Below, in pieces: positions 7,981 to 16,767 of a DNA stretch of 64,000 nt. The notes beneath the pieces were generated by a model. The model made no database searches, had not been told where the DNA came from, and worked only from the letters and a program-made list of their open reading frames with translations. Source of the DNA: Curtobacterium sp. UNCCL20 (lineage in GTDB: Bacteria; Actinomycetota; Actinomycetes; Actinomycetales; Microbacteriaceae); contig NZ_FNKG01000003.1 of assembly GCF_900101675.1 (NCBI RefSeq), positions 483,598-547,597 of the forward strand, given 5' to 3'. Each line of letters opens with the position of its first letter. The first letter of the stretch is position 1. The translations under genes were made by a program, and so were the position numbers.

Positions 7981-8703
7981 CTACTCGCCGAAGCCCGACC
8001 GCACGAGCGCCACGAGCGCGTCGACCGCGTCCTGCGCGTCCGGTCCCGATCCCTCGATCGTGACGGTCGCACCCTTCGGCAGCGCCAGCGCCATGATCGC
8101 GAGCAGGCTCTTCGCGTCCACGCCGTTCACGTGCACGGATGCCTCGTACTTCGCCGCGGTCTTCACGAACTCCGCCGCGGGACGGGCGTGCAGGCCGGTC
8201 TCGTTGACGAGTTCGACGCTCTCGGACGCGGCCACGTCGTCGACGGGGCCGGTCCCGGCACCCGGCACCGCGCCTCCAGGCTGGTCGTCGGACGCACTGG
8301 AGGCACGGGGTGCGTCCGCCTCGGACGCTGCGGCAGACGCGGCAGCGGCCAGGACCGCGTCGACGTCGCCGCCGGTCTGGGCGGCGACCGCTGCGGCGAC
8401 GGTCCCCTCGACGAGCGGGGCCCGGGACACGTGCACCCGAGCGCGGGCGTCGTCGTCGAGGAAGTCGAGGGCGGTGTCCGTCGTCAGGTAGGCGGAACCG
8501 AGGTCGCACAGGACGACCACCGCGTCCGCACCGGCGAGCTCCTCGATGCCGGCGGTGATCGCCTCGAACGAGGTGCCGATGCCCCCGTCGTCCGTCCCGC
8601 CGGCGGCGACGAGCGGCACGTCGGCGGCCATCTGACGGGCCAGCTCGACGGTGCCGCTCGCGATCGCCGCGCTGTGCGAGACGACGAGGATGCCGACGGT
8701 CAC
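7981..8703 (-). CDS. dhaM: Dihydroxyacetone kinase phosphotransfer protein DhaM with C-terminal HPr domain
   Basis: 240 residues in two domains. Residues 1-125 are the EIIA(Dha)-type domain with active-site His10 in VVSHSAA and the conserved GSAYLTTDTALD. After an Ala/Ser/Asp-rich linker (about 126-158), residues 160-240 are an HPr domain with NETGLHARPAA, whose His is the phosphoacceptor, and a Ser in the KSLLAIMALALPKG region. It would relay phosphate from PEP (via enzyme I) to DhaL-bound ADP. The GTG start overlaps the dhaL stop by four bases. The linker DNA holds an inverted pair of the GCCTCCAG motif at 8272-8305, suggesting it was lengthened by a repeat. Confidence 0.92.
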   Translation of the reverse strand: MTVGILVVSHSAAIASGTVELARQMAADVPLVAAGGTDDGGIGTSFEAITAGIEELAGADAVVVLCDLGSAYLTTDTALDFLDDDARARVHVSRAPLVEGTVAAAVAAQTGGDVDAVLAAAASAAASEADAPRASSASDDQPGGAVPGAGTGPVDDVAASESVELVNETGLHARPAAEFVKTAAKYEASVHVNGVDAKSLLAIMALALPKGATVTIEGSGPDAQDAVDALVALVRSGFGE

Positions 8704-9338
8704 GCGGCGTCCCCGGCGGCGTCGACCGCGGCGCGGAGGACGTAGACCGACGACTGCGCGCCGGGGTCACGGTGCCCGATCGCGCGCTCCCCGAGGTAGC
8801 TCGCACGGCCCTTGTGGGCGACGAGCGGATCGGTCGACTCGGCACCGGTCACCGCGGCGTCGGCGGCAGCCGCGAGCACCTGCTCGGGGCTGTCACCGTC
8901 GGCTGCGGCGGCTGCAGCGGCGTCGACGGCGGGCGACCAGGCGTCCACCATCGTCTTGTCGCCGACGGCGGCCTTGCCGCGGGAGACGACGCCGTCGCAG
9001 GCGGCCGTGAGCACGGCGACCAGCGTGTCGGCATCGAGCTCGGTCGCGTCACCCGCCGCCTGCGCAGCCTTGAGGTACGCGGTGCCGTAGAGCGGGCCGG
9101 CCGCTCCGCCCACGGTCGAGATGAGCTTCGTCGCGACGACCTTGAGCACGGCCCCGGGGGTGTCGAACGAACCGGCCTCGACGGCCTCGAGCACGGCGCG
9201 GAAGCCGCGGTCGAGGTTCTCACCGTGGTCCCCGTCGCCGATCTCACGGTCGAGCGTGACCAGCTCGGCCCGGTGCTCGTCGATCGTCGCGGCAGTGCGT
9301 CGGACCCATTCGATGGCCCATGCGGTGTCGAGCGCCAA
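8700..9338 (-). CDS. dhaL: Dihydroxyacetone kinase subunit DhaL (ADP-binding)
   Basis: 212 residues of the all-helical DhaL/DAK2 fold that holds ADP as a tightly bound cofactor and hands phosphate to dihydroxyacetone on DhaK. The Mg/ADP motif EIGDGDHGENLDRGF is present at residues 31-45, and GGAAGPLYGTAYL matches the family. The start is a TTG at 9338; AGGAAGG lies eight bases upstream and no better start exists. It sits between dhaK (32 bases upstream) and dhaM (4-base overlap), giving a dhaK-dhaL-dhaM operon. Confidence 0.92.
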   Translation of the reverse strand: MALDTAWAIEWVRRTAATIDEHRAELVTLDREIGDGDHGENLDRGFRAVLEAVEAGSFDTPGAVLKVVATKLISTVGGAAGPLYGTAYLKAAQAAGDATELDADTLVAVLTAACDGVVSRGKAAVGDKTMVDAWSPAVDAAAAAAADGDSPEQVLAAAADAAVTGAESTDPLVAHKGRASYLGERAIGHRDPGAQSSVYVLRAAVDAAGDAA

Positions 9339-9370
9339 TTCGTGTTCCTTCCTGGATGGTGGGCGGTGGT

Positions 9371-10372
9371 TCAGCGTCCCCAGCGCAGTGCCGGGGTCTC
9401 CACCGGTGCGTCCCAGAGGGCGGTGAGTTCGTCGTCGAGCACCGTCACGGTGAGCGAGAACCCCTGCATCTCGAGGGATGTCACGTAGTCGCCGACCAGG
9501 CTACGCGTGACCTCGTACCCGCGGTCGGCGAGCACCTCGGCGGCGCGTCGGTACACGATGTAGAGCTCGGACAGCGGGGACCCGCCCATGCCGTTCACGA
9601 GGAGCAGCAGCCTCGAGCCGGCCGGTGCGTCGAGGTCGGTGAGGATCGGTTCGAGCACGCGGTCCACGAGCTGGTCGGCGGGCGCCATCGGGATGCGCTC
9701 ACGGCCGGGTTCGCCGTGGATGCCGATGCCGAGCTCGACCTCGTCGTCGGCGAGCGTGAAAGAGGGTTCACCGGCGTGCGGCACCGTGCCCGAGCTGAGC
9801 GCGAGGCCCATCGAGCGTGTGACGTCGTTGACGTGCCGTGCGACGGCGGCGACGGCGTCGAGGTCGTCACCGCGTTCCGCTGCGGCGCCGGCGCACTTCT
9901 CGACCACGACGGTGCCCGCGACCCCGCGGCGACCGGCCGTGTAGAGCGAGTCCTGCACGGCGACGTCGTCGTCGACCACGATCGACTCGACCCGGATGTC
10001 GTCCATCCCGGCGAGCTCGGCGGCGGTCTCGAAGTTGAGGACGTCGCCGGTGTAGTTCTTCACGATGTGGAGGACGCCCGCTCCCCCGTCGACGGCCTTC
10101 GTCGCGGCGACGATCGGGTCGGGCGTGGGGCTGGTGAACACCGGTCCGGGGACGGCGGCGTCGAGCATGCCGTACCCGACGAACCCGGCGTGCAGTGGCT
10201 CGTGGCCGCTGCCGCCACCGCTGACGATCCCGACCTTGCCGGACACCGGAGCGTCGGCGCGGTGGATGTGGATCGGGTCCTCGACCAGGACGACGTGCCC
10301 GGCGTGCGCACGGGCGAACCCGCGGACGGTCTCGTCGACCACGGCCTGCGGATCGTTGATGAGTTTCTTCAT
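9371..10372 (-). CDS. dhaK: Dihydroxyacetone kinase subunit DhaK (substrate-binding)
   Basis: 333 residues; binds dihydroxyacetone covalently through a His as a hemiaminal and converts it to dihydroxyacetone phosphate. Visible are GGGSGHEPLHAGFVG (substrate pocket, near residue 50) and GIGIHGEPGRERI near 215, which holds the hemiaminal His. The ATG at 10372 has GGAGGT four bases upstream; a GTG at 10384 in the same frame lies within that ribosome site and is rejected. First gene of the dha operon, divergent from glpF across paired TGCACG inverted repeats. Confidence 0.93.
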   Translation of the reverse strand: MKKLINDPQAVVDETVRGFARAHAGHVVLVEDPIHIHRADAPVSGKVGIVSGGGSGHEPLHAGFVGYGMLDAAVPGPVFTSPTPDPIVAATKAVDGGAGVLHIVKNYTGDVLNFETAAELAGMDDIRVESIVVDDDVAVQDSLYTAGRRGVAGTVVVEKCAGAAAERGDDLDAVAAVARHVNDVTRSMGLALSSGTVPHAGEPSFTLADDEVELGIGIHGEPGRERIPMAPADQLVDRVLEPILTDLDAPAGSRLLLLVNGMGGSPLSELYIVYRRAAEVLADRGYEVTRSLVGDYVTSLEMQGFSLTVTVLDDELTALWDAPVETPALRWGR

Positions 10373-10685
10373 GCTGACCTCCACGGGTGAGGGGGTCGCG
10401 AGGGCAGCACACCGCCGTCGTCGACCGGAGTTGCCTCAATCTACATCCCGAGCCCGCGCAGTCGTTCGTGGGTTGTGCACGTTCGTGCAGCGCGGTTCCG
10501 CCGCGCAGGGGCCCTGGATGGGTCGGACGCACAGCCGTCCTGCACGTTCGTGCACTTTCCCGCAGTTCGCTCACGATCGCATCGCCCCGCGTCGATCCCC
10601 GTCAGTATGCTCGGCCTCAATCACTCAACGGGGAGTGCCGGCGCTGTACCACCGGACCCCCACCCTCACGCACTGGAGGTCACCG
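10373..10685. promoter_or_regulatory. Intergenic control region of dhaKLM and glpFK with two identical inverted repeats
   Basis: This 313-base gap between divergent dhaK and glpF holds two exact copies of TGCACG-TT-CGTGCA, at 10476-10489 and 10541-10554, 65 bases apart. Each is a 6-base inverted repeat around TT, as expected for a dimeric repressor with two sites, which could loop the DNA or control each direction separately. No regulator gene lies alongside, so the protein must be encoded elsewhere. GGAGGT at 10675-10680 is the glpF ribosome site, inside an ACTGGAGG motif. Confidence 0.65.
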
Positions 10686-11408
10686 ATGGACGGCATCGGC
10701 GTCAATTTCCTGTCTGAGCTCGTCGGTACGGCGATGCTCATCATCCTCGGTGGCGGCGTCGTCGCCTCCGTCTCGCTCACGAAGTCGAAGGGCTTCGGCG
10801 CGGGCTTCCTCATGGTCACGATCGGCTGGGGCTTCGCGGTCTTCGCCGGTGTCACCGTGTCGTACAAGTCCGGCGGCCAGCTCAACCCGGCGGTGAGCCT
10901 CGCGCAGGCCATCCTCGGCAACATCACGGTCGGCGAGATGTTCCTCTACTGGCTCGCCCAGTTGATCGGCGCGATCATCGGTGCCGTCATCGTCTGGCTC
11001 GCCTACAAGCAGCACTTCGACGAGGAGCCCGACCCCGCCGCGAAGCTCGGCGTCTTCTCCACCGGCCCGGCCATCCGCTCCTACGCCTGGAACGTCGTCA
11101 CCGAGATCATCGGCACCTTCGTCCTCGTCTTCGTGGTCATCGCCTTCACCAACGGCAAGACCCCGTCCGAGCTCGGCGCCATCCCGGTCGCCTTCCTCGT
11201 CATCGCGATCGGTGTCAGCCTCGGTGGCCCGACCGGGTACGCGATCAACCCGGCACGTGACCTCGGTCCGCGCATCGCGCACGCCTTCCTCCCGATCAAG
11301 GGCAAGGGCTCGAGCGACTGGGCCTACGCCTGGGTGCCCGTGGTCGGCCCCCTCGTCGGCGGTGCCCTCGCAGCCGGCCTCTCGTACGCCCTGCTCCCCC
11401 TCGCCTAG
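10686..11408 (+). CDS. glpF: Glycerol uptake facilitator (aquaglyceroporin)
   Basis: 240 residues of the MIP channel family, with six membrane segments and two half-helices. Both NPA selectivity loops are intact: GGQLNPAVSLAQ near residue 66 and GYAINPARDLGPR near residue 188; the Asp after the second NPAR is typical of glycerol-conducting members. The ATG at 10686 follows GGAGGT with suitable spacing. It is the first gene of glpF-glpK and, with the divergent dha operon, provides passive glycerol entry followed by trapping as glycerol 3-phosphate. Confidence 0.95.
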   Translation: MDGIGVNFLSELVGTAMLIILGGGVVASVSLTKSKGFGAGFLMVTIGWGFAVFAGVTVSYKSGGQLNPAVSLAQAILGNITVGEMFLYWLAQLIGAIIGAVIVWLAYKQHFDEEPDPAAKLGVFSTGPAIRSYAWNVVTEIIGTFVLVFVVIAFTNGKTPSELGAIPVAFLVIAIGVSLGGPTGYAINPARDLGPRIAHAFLPIKGKGSSDWAYAWVPVVGPLVGGALAAGLSYALLPLA

Positions 11409-11468
11409 ACCCCGCGTCGGGACCCACGACTCCACCACCCCCACTGAACGAACCCGTAAGGAGCACCA

Positions 11469-12980
11469 ATGGCCGACTACATCGTCGCCATCGACCAGGG
11501 AACGACCAGCACGCGAGCGATCGTCTTCGACCACTCCGGCTCGATCATCTCCGTCGGACAGAAGGAACACGAGCAGATCTTCCCGCGTGCCGGGTGGGTC
11601 GAGCACGACCCCGCCGAGATCTGGGACAACACCCGCGAGGTCATCGGCCAGGCCCTGTCCCGCGCCGACATCACCCGCCACGACGTCGCGGCGGTCGGCA
11701 TCACGAACCAGCGCGAGACCGCGGTGGTCTGGGACAAGACCACCGGCAAGGCCGTCTACAACGCGATCGTCTGGCAGGACACCCGCACGCAGTCGATCGT
11801 CGACAAGCTCGCCGACGGTGACACCGACCGCTACAAGGCGATCGTCGGTCTGCCGCTCGCCACGTACTTCGCCGGCACGAAGATCATGTGGATCCTCGAG
11901 AACGTCGAGGGTGCTCGTGAGAAGGCCGAGGCGGGCGACCTGCTCTTCGGTACGACCGACACCTGGGTCCTCTGGAACCTGACGGGTGGTGTGGACGGCG
12001 GTGTCCACAAGACCGACGTCACGAACGCGTCCCGCACGCTGTTCATGGACCTCGAGACCCTGCAGTGGCGCGACGACATCCTGGCGGACTTCGGCGTGCC
12101 GAAGTCGATGCTCCCGGAGATCGTCAGCTCCTCGGAGGTCTACGGCCACGTCGAGTCGTCCAACCTGCTCCGCGAGGTCCCGATCGCGGGCATCCTCGGT
12201 GACCAGCAGGCGGCGACCTTCGGCCAGGCGGCGTTCGACCAGGGCGAGTCGAAGAACACCTACGGCACCGGCAACTTCCTCATCTTCAACACGGGCACGG
12301 AGATCGTCCGCTCGGAGAACGGGCTGCTCACCACCGTCGGCTACAAGCTCGGCGACCAGGAGACGCACTACGCCCTCGAGGGGTCCATCGCCGTCACGGG
12401 GTCGCTCATCCAGTGGCTCCGCGACAACCTCGGTCTCATCGGCAGTGCCCCGGAGGTCGAGGCCCTCGCCAAGACCGTCGAGGACAACGGCGGCGTGTAC
12501 TTCGTGCCGGCGTTCTCGGGTCTCTTCGCGCCGTACTGGCGTCCGGATGCCCGCGGCGCGATCGTCGGCCTCACCCGATACGTCAACAAGGGTCACATCG
12601 CCCGTGCCGCCCTCGAGGCGACGGCGCTGCAGACCCGCGAGGTCCTCGACGCCGTCAACGCGGACTCCGGCGTGGACCTGACGGAGCTCAAGGTCGACGG
12701 TGGCATGACCGCCAACAACGAGCTCATGCAGTTCCAGGCGGACATCCTCAACGTCCCGGTGGTGCGTCCGGTGGTCGCCGAGACGACGGCGCTCGGCGCC
12801 GCCTACGCGGCCGGCCTCGCGGTCGGCTTCTGGGCGAACCTCGACGAGCTCCGTGCCAACTGGCAGGAGGACCAGCGCTGGGAGCCCAAGCTCGACGACG
12901 CCGAGCGCGACCGCCAGATCCGCCTCTGGAAGAAGGCCGTCACGAAGACCTTCGACTGGGTCGACGAGGACGTCCAGTAG
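11469..12980 (+). CDS. glpK: Glycerol kinase
   Basis: 503 residues of the FGGY kinase family, phosphorylating glycerol to glycerol 3-phosphate with ATP. The N-terminal phosphate loop [15 protein letters not shown] starts at residue 6; [15 protein letters not shown] near 80, [13 protein letters not shown] near 245 and [19 protein letters not shown] near 410 are all characteristic. Length matches the family. GGAG lies in the 60-base gap from glpF, so the two are likely cotranscribed. A near-perfect 21-bp hairpin follows and separates it from convergent trpD. Confidence 0.96.
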   Translation: MADYIVAIDQGTTSTRAIVFDHSGSIISVGQKEHEQIFPRAGWVEHDPAEIWDNTREVIGQALSRADITRHDVAAVGITNQRETAVVWDKTTGKAVYNAIVWQDTRTQSIVDKLADGDTDRYKAIVGLPLATYFAGTKIMWILENVEGAREKAEAGDLLFGTTDTWVLWNLTGGVDGGVHKTDVTNASRTLFMDLETLQWRDDILADFGVPKSMLPEIVSSSEVYGHVESSNLLREVPIAGILGDQQAATFGQAAFDQGESKNTYGTGNFLIFNTGTEIVRSENGLLTTVGYKLGDQETHYALEGSIAVTGSLIQWLRDNLGLIGSAPEVEALAKTVEDNGGVYFVPAFSGLFAPYWRPDARGAIVGLTRYVNKGHIARAALEATALQTREVLDAVNADSGVDLTELKVDGGMTANNELMQFQADILNVPVVRPVVAETTALGAAYAAGLAVGFWANLDELRANWQEDQRWEPKLDDAERDRQIRLWKKAVTKTFDWVDEDVQ

Positions 12981-13013
12981 TCACGTCCGTGACGCACTGA
13001 GGTCAGCAACGCA

Positions 13014-13058
13014 CTGGAGGCCCGGTGCCGGTCCCACGGACCGGCACCGGGCCTCCAG
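13014..13058. terminator. Bidirectional hairpin terminator between glpK and trpD
   Basis: Arms at 13014-13034 and 13038-13058 are perfectly complementary over 21 bases with a 3-base CAC loop. The outer ends CAACG/CGTTG extend the pairing with small mismatches. The arms begin CTGGAGGC and end GCCTCCAG, so it is also a full member of the dispersed motif family. It lies 33 bases after the glpK stop and 24 bases before the trpD stop, serving both convergent genes. Confidence 0.85.
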
Positions 13059-13081
13059 GCCGTTGCGTGCAGGGCACGTGG

Positions 13082-14125
13082 CTAGGCGTTGACCCACTCG
13101 TCCAGTTTGCGCGCTGCTGCGCCGGAGTCGATCGCGTCGGCGGCAACGAGCAACTGCTCGCGGAACCGCTGCAGGATCGGCCGGTCCACCTGGGCCGGGT
13201 CCTGCGCGAGCCGGAAGGCGACCATGCCGGCCGCGGCGTTGAGCAGGACGATGTCGCGGACCGGACCGGACTCCCCCGCGAGGACCCGGTGCACGACACC
13301 GGCGTTGTGCACCGGGTCACCGCCCTGCAGGTCCACGAGGCGGGCGCGGGCGATCCCGAGGTCCCGCGGGTCGAGGTCGTGCTCGGTGACGCGGCCGCCG
13401 CTGACCTCCCAGATGTGACTGTGCCCGGTGGTGGTGAGTTCGTCGAGTCCGTCGTCACCGCGGAACACGAGCGCCGTGGCCCCGCGCGTCTGGAACACGC
13501 CCGTGATGATCGGCACGAGCTCGAGCTGGGCGACGCCCACCGCGTTCGCCTCGCACCGTGCGGGGTTGACCAGCGGGCCGAGGAAGTTGAACACCGTCGG
13601 CACACCGATCTCGCGCCGGACCGCGGCCGCATGGGCGAATCCGGGGTGGAACGAGCTCGCGAACGCGAAGGTCATCCCGACACGCCGGAAGGTGTCAGCG
13701 ACACGCGCGGCGTCCATCGTGAGGTCGAGGCCGAGCGCTTCGAGCACGTCGCTGGAGCCCGACTTCGACGAGCTCGCCTTGTTGCCGTGCTTCACGACGG
13801 GCACCCCGGTCGCGGCGATGACGATGGCCGCCATCGTCGAGATGTTGACGGTGCCGACCACGTCGCCGCCGGTGCCCACGATGTCGAGGGCCATCGGGTC
13901 GACGTCCAGCGGCACGGCGGCGTCGAGGATCGCGTCACGGAAACCGACGACCTCGTTGACCGTCTCGCCCTTCGCGCGGAGGGCCACCACGAAGGCCGCG
14001 ATCTGCGCCGGCGTCGCCTGGCCCTGCACGATCTCCTGCATGGCCCATGTGGACTGGCTGATGGTCAGGTCCTTGCGAGCCATGAGCGAACTGATCACGG
14101 ACGGCCAGGTGAGGAGGTCGAACAT
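13082..14125 (-). CDS. trpD: Anthranilate phosphoribosyltransferase
   Basis: 347 residues; joins anthranilate to PRPP in tryptophan biosynthesis. The PRPP-binding DIVGTGGDVVGTVNIST is at about residues 82-98, HGNKASSSKSGSSDVLEALG follows, and the C-terminal HNAGVVHR region is as expected. The start is the ATG at 14125 (MFDLLTWPSV). It is alone here, as is common for trpD beside ctaE in actinobacteria, and is divergent from ctaE with about 80 bases between. Confidence 0.95.
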   Translation of the reverse strand: MFDLLTWPSVISSLMARKDLTISQSTWAMQEIVQGQATPAQIAAFVVALRAKGETVNEVVGFRDAILDAAVPLDVDPMALDIVGTGGDVVGTVNISTMAAIVIAATGVPVVKHGNKASSSKSGSSDVLEALGLDLTMDAARVADTFRRVGMTFAFASSFHPGFAHAAAVRREIGVPTVFNFLGPLVNPARCEANAVGVAQLELVPIITGVFQTRGATALVFRGDDGLDELTTTGHSHIWEVSGGRVTEHDLDPRDLGIARARLVDLQGGDPVHNAGVVHRVLAGESGPVRDIVLLNAAAGMVAFRLAQDPAQVDRPILQRFREQLLVAADAIDSGAAARKLDEWVNA

Positions 14126-14192
14126 GCACCTGATCGTAGTGAATTCGAGAGACCCGCCAGTCTCCTGCGAAAACACTGTCTGGGGTTTCGGC

Positions 14193-14206
14193 CATAATGG
14201 AGGACG
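14193..14206 (+). promoter_or_regulatory. Leaderless-type promoter of ctaE
   Basis: CATAAT at 14193-14198 is followed after seven bases by GTG at 14206, so transcription would begin at or next to the start codon. The -35 region is weak. The ATG at 14197 lies inside the -10 box and is an unlikely start. Confidence 0.5.
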
Positions 14207-14835
14207 TGACTAGCACCCCTCTCTCCAGATCCGCCAGCGGTCCGGTCCTCAACAGGCCGAACGCCGTTGCCGTGGGGACGATCGTGTGGCTGGGCAGCGA
14301 GGTCATGTTCTTCGCCGGCCTGTTCGCGATCTACTTCACGTTGCGCAGCACCTCGCCCGAACTGTGGGCGACCGAGACGTCGAAGCTCGAGGTGCCCTTC
14401 GCCTCGGTCAACACGATCATCCTGGTGCTGTCCAGCTTCGCCTGCCAGTTCGCGGTCTTCGCCGCCGAGCGCTTCCAGGTGCACCGCACCAGCTGGAACC
14501 CCAAGGACTGGGGCATGACGGAGTGGTTCTTCGTCACGTACTGCATGGGCGCGATCTTCGTCTGCGGGCAGATCTTCGAGTACGCGAACCTCTGGCACGA
14601 GGGCGTCACGCTCTCGTCCAGCGCCTACGGTTCGGCCTTCTACATGACCACCGGCTTCCACGGCCTCCACGTCACGGGTGGCCTCATCGCCTTCCTGCTG
14701 ACGCTCGGCCGCGGGTTCGCCGCCAAGAACTTCGGTCACAAGGAAGCGACCACCGCGATCGTCGTGTCGTACTACTGGCACTTCGTCGACGTCGTCTGGA
14801 TCGGCCTCTTCGCCGTCATCTACCTTCTCAAGTAG
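14206..14835 (+). CDS. ctaE: Cytochrome c oxidase subunit III (aa3 type)
   Basis: 209 residues with five membrane segments of the COX3 family, beginning [20 protein letters not shown] and ending [20 protein letters not shown]; the Glu in [10 protein letters not shown] and the WHFVDVVW motif are hallmark features. It supports proton pumping by the aa3 oxidase core, whose other subunits are not in this window. I use GTG at 14206 (VTSTPL), which fits a leaderless mRNA; ATG at 14197 would add three residues. It heads ctaE-qcrC-qcrA-qcrB, the standard actinobacterial arrangement for the bc1-aa3 supercomplex. Confidence 0.95.
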   Translation: MTSTPLSRSASGPVLNRPNAVAVGTIVWLGSEVMFFAGLFAIYFTLRSTSPELWATETSKLEVPFASVNTIILVLSSFACQFAVFAAERFQVHRTSWNPKDWGMTEWFFVTYCMGAIFVCGQIFEYANLWHEGVTLSSSAYGSAFYMTTGFHGLHVTGGLIAFLLTLGRGFAAKNFGHKEATTAIVVSYYWHFVDVVWIGLFAVIYLLK

Positions 14836-14856
14836 GAACTGGATAGCCCCCTCCGC

Positions 14857-15666
14857 ATGTTCAACAGAAGCAAGTCCAAGAAGGGCCGCCGTTCACCGAT
14901 GGCGACCGTGTCGCTCATCGTCGTCGGTCTCATGACCACCGGCGGTGCGTACGCGCTGTTCAGCTCCTCGGCCAACGCCGACGACAGCACGAGCACCGTG
15001 GCGGCCTCCAGCCAGTCGAAGGTCAACGAGGGCCAGAAGCTCTTCGCCTCGAACTGCGCCACCTGCCACGGCCTCTCGGCCCAGGGCACCAGCGAGGGTC
15101 CGTCCCTCATCGGTGTCGGTGCCGCGTCCGTCGACTTCCAGGTCGGCACCGGTCGCATGCCGATGGCCGCACAGGGCCCCCAGGCAGAAGAGAAGCCCGC
15201 GCAGTTCACGGACGAGCAGGTGGACGCCCTCGCCGAGTACGTCGCATCGCTCGGCCCAGGACCGTCGGTCCCCTCCTCGAGCCTGACCGACGGCAAGGAC
15301 GGCGACGCGGCCGAGGGTGCGGAGCTCTTCCGCATCAACTGCGCCATGTGCCACAACGTGGCCGGCGCCGGTGGCGCGCTGACCGAGGGCAAGTACGCCC
15401 CGAACCTGCAGTCGGTGTCCGGCAAGCACATCTACGAGGCCATGGTCACGGGCCCGCAGAACATGCCGGTCTTCAACGACCTGAACCTCACGCCCCAGCA
15501 GAAGGCCGACATCATCACGTACCTCAAGTACGTGCAGGACAACAAGTCGCCCGGCGGCTTCGCCCTCGGCTCCCTCGGCCCGGTGGCAGAGGGTCTGTTC
15601 ATCTGGATCTTCGGACTCGGCGCGGTCGTTGCGATGACCGTCTGGCTGACCGCGAAGTCCAACTGA
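14857..15666 (+). CDS. qcrC: Diheme cytochrome c subunit of the bc1 complex
   Basis: 269 residues. A basic N-terminus and a membrane anchor (about 14-33) precede two cytochrome c domains with heme sites CATCH (about residue 68) and CAMCH (about 166); a second membrane helix lies near the C-terminus (EGLFIWIFGLGAVVAMTVWL). The fused diheme protein replaces a soluble cytochrome c and passes electrons straight to the aa3 oxidase, as known for actinobacterial supercomplexes. It sits 21 bases after ctaE. Confidence 0.95.
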   Translation: MFNRSKSKKGRRSPMATVSLIVVGLMTTGGAYALFSSSANADDSTSTVAASSQSKVNEGQKLFASNCATCHGLSAQGTSEGPSLIGVGAASVDFQVGTGRMPMAAQGPQAEEKPAQFTDEQVDALAEYVASLGPGPSVPSSSLTDGKDGDAAEGAELFRINCAMCHNVAGAGGALTEGKYAPNLQSVSGKHIYEAMVTGPQNMPVFNDLNLTPQQKADIITYLKYVQDNKSPGGFALGSLGPVAEGLFIWIFGLGAVVAMTVWLTAKSN

Positions 15667-15699
15667 TCGTCCGTGTCGAACGACACTGAAGGGAACACC

Positions 15700-16767
15700 A
15701 TGGCAGAGCACGACGACGAGGCACTGAACTCGTCCTCGGCTGTCGAGAAGCACGGCGCGACCCCGTCGGCGCCCGGCACCGCGGTCCTCCCCGCGGACCC
15801 GTTCGAGAACCCGGGCGAGCCGCCGCACCGCCCGCGCCGCACGGACGTCGACCCGAAGAAGCAGCGTCTGGCCGAGCGTCAGGTCGCCACGTACTTCTAC
15901 CTGTCGATCGTCGGCAGCGTCCTCGCGATCGCCGCCTACGTCGCCTTCCCGATCTCGTCCGACGACTTCGGGACGGTCCGCACCGCGAACCTCTTCCTCG
16001 GCCTGTCGATCGCCCTCGCCCTGCTCGCGCTCGGCCTCGGCGCGGTCTACTGGTCGAAGTCGCTCGTCGTCGACCGCGAGATCTCGGAGCTCCGCCACAC
16101 CACCCGTGGCACGGACGCGACCCGTGCCAAGGCGGTGGAGGCCTTCCAGCTCGCCGACAAGGAGTCCGGCTTCAGCCGTCGCAAGCTGATCCGCAACTCG
16201 ATGATCGGTGCCCTCGCCGCGTTCCCGCTCCCCGGCATCGTCCTGGTGCGCGACCTCGCGCCGGCGGCCGACCCGAACGAGCTGCTCCGCCACACGTTCT
16301 GGAAGTCGGGCATGCGCCTGACCAAGGACCCGACCGGTCTCCCGATCAAGGCGTCCGACGTCACGATCGGCTCGGTCTTCCACGTCATCCCCGACGGGAT
16401 GCTCGACTCGGAGCACATGCTGGAAGAGAAGGCCAAGGCCGCCGTCCTCCTCATGCGCCTCGACCCGAAGGACCTGAACCCCGCCAAGGGTCGCGAGAAC
16501 TGGGGGTACGACGGCATCGTCGCGTACTCCAAGATCTGCACCCACGTCGGGTGCCCGGTCGCGCTCTACGAGCAGCAGACGCACCACCTGCTGTGCCCGT
16601 GCCACCAGTCGACGTTCGACGTGTCGAACAACTGCGACGTCATCTTCGGCCCGGCCGCACGCCCTCTCCCCCAACTTCCTATCGCGATCGACGACGACGG
16701 CTACCTGGTTGCCCAGAGCGACTTCCACGAGCCGGTCGGACCGTCCTTCTGGGAGCGTGAACGCTGA
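15700..16767 (+). CDS. qcrA: Rieske iron-sulfur subunit of the bc1 complex
   Basis: 355 residues. The N-terminal third has three membrane segments, as in actinobacterial QcrA. The C-terminal Rieske domain binds a 2Fe-2S cluster through CTHVGC (about residue 284) and CPCHQS (about 303), each with a Cys and a His. The start is the ATG at 15700 (MAEHDDEA) with AAGGGA upstream; the GTG at 15673 lacks a ribosome site. The stop TGA overlaps the qcrB ATG by one base. Confidence 0.95.
   Translation: MAEHDDEALNSSSAVEKHGATPSAPGTAVLPADPFENPGEPPHRPRRTDVDPKKQRLAERQVATYFYLSIVGSVLAIAAYVAFPISSDDFGTVRTANLFLGLSIALALLALGLGAVYWSKSLVVDREISELRHTTRGTDATRAKAVEAFQLADKESGFSRRKLIRNSMIGALAAFPLPGIVLVRDLAPAADPNELLRHTFWKSGMRLTKDPTGLPIKASDVTIGSVFHVIPDGMLDSEHMLEEKAKAAVLLMRLDPKDLNPAKGRENWGYDGIVAYSKICTHVGCPVALYEQQTHHLLCPCHQSTFDVSNNCDVIFGPAARPLPQLPIAIDDDGYLVAQSDFHEPVGPSFWERER

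Noticed and set aside
8272..8305. Frameshift or fusion artefact in dhaM
   Set aside because: EIIA-HPr DhaM proteins are a known natural arrangement, and the frame and both active His residues are intact.
15673..15699. GTG at 15673 as qcrA start
   Set aside because: No ribosome site; the ATG at 15700 has one.
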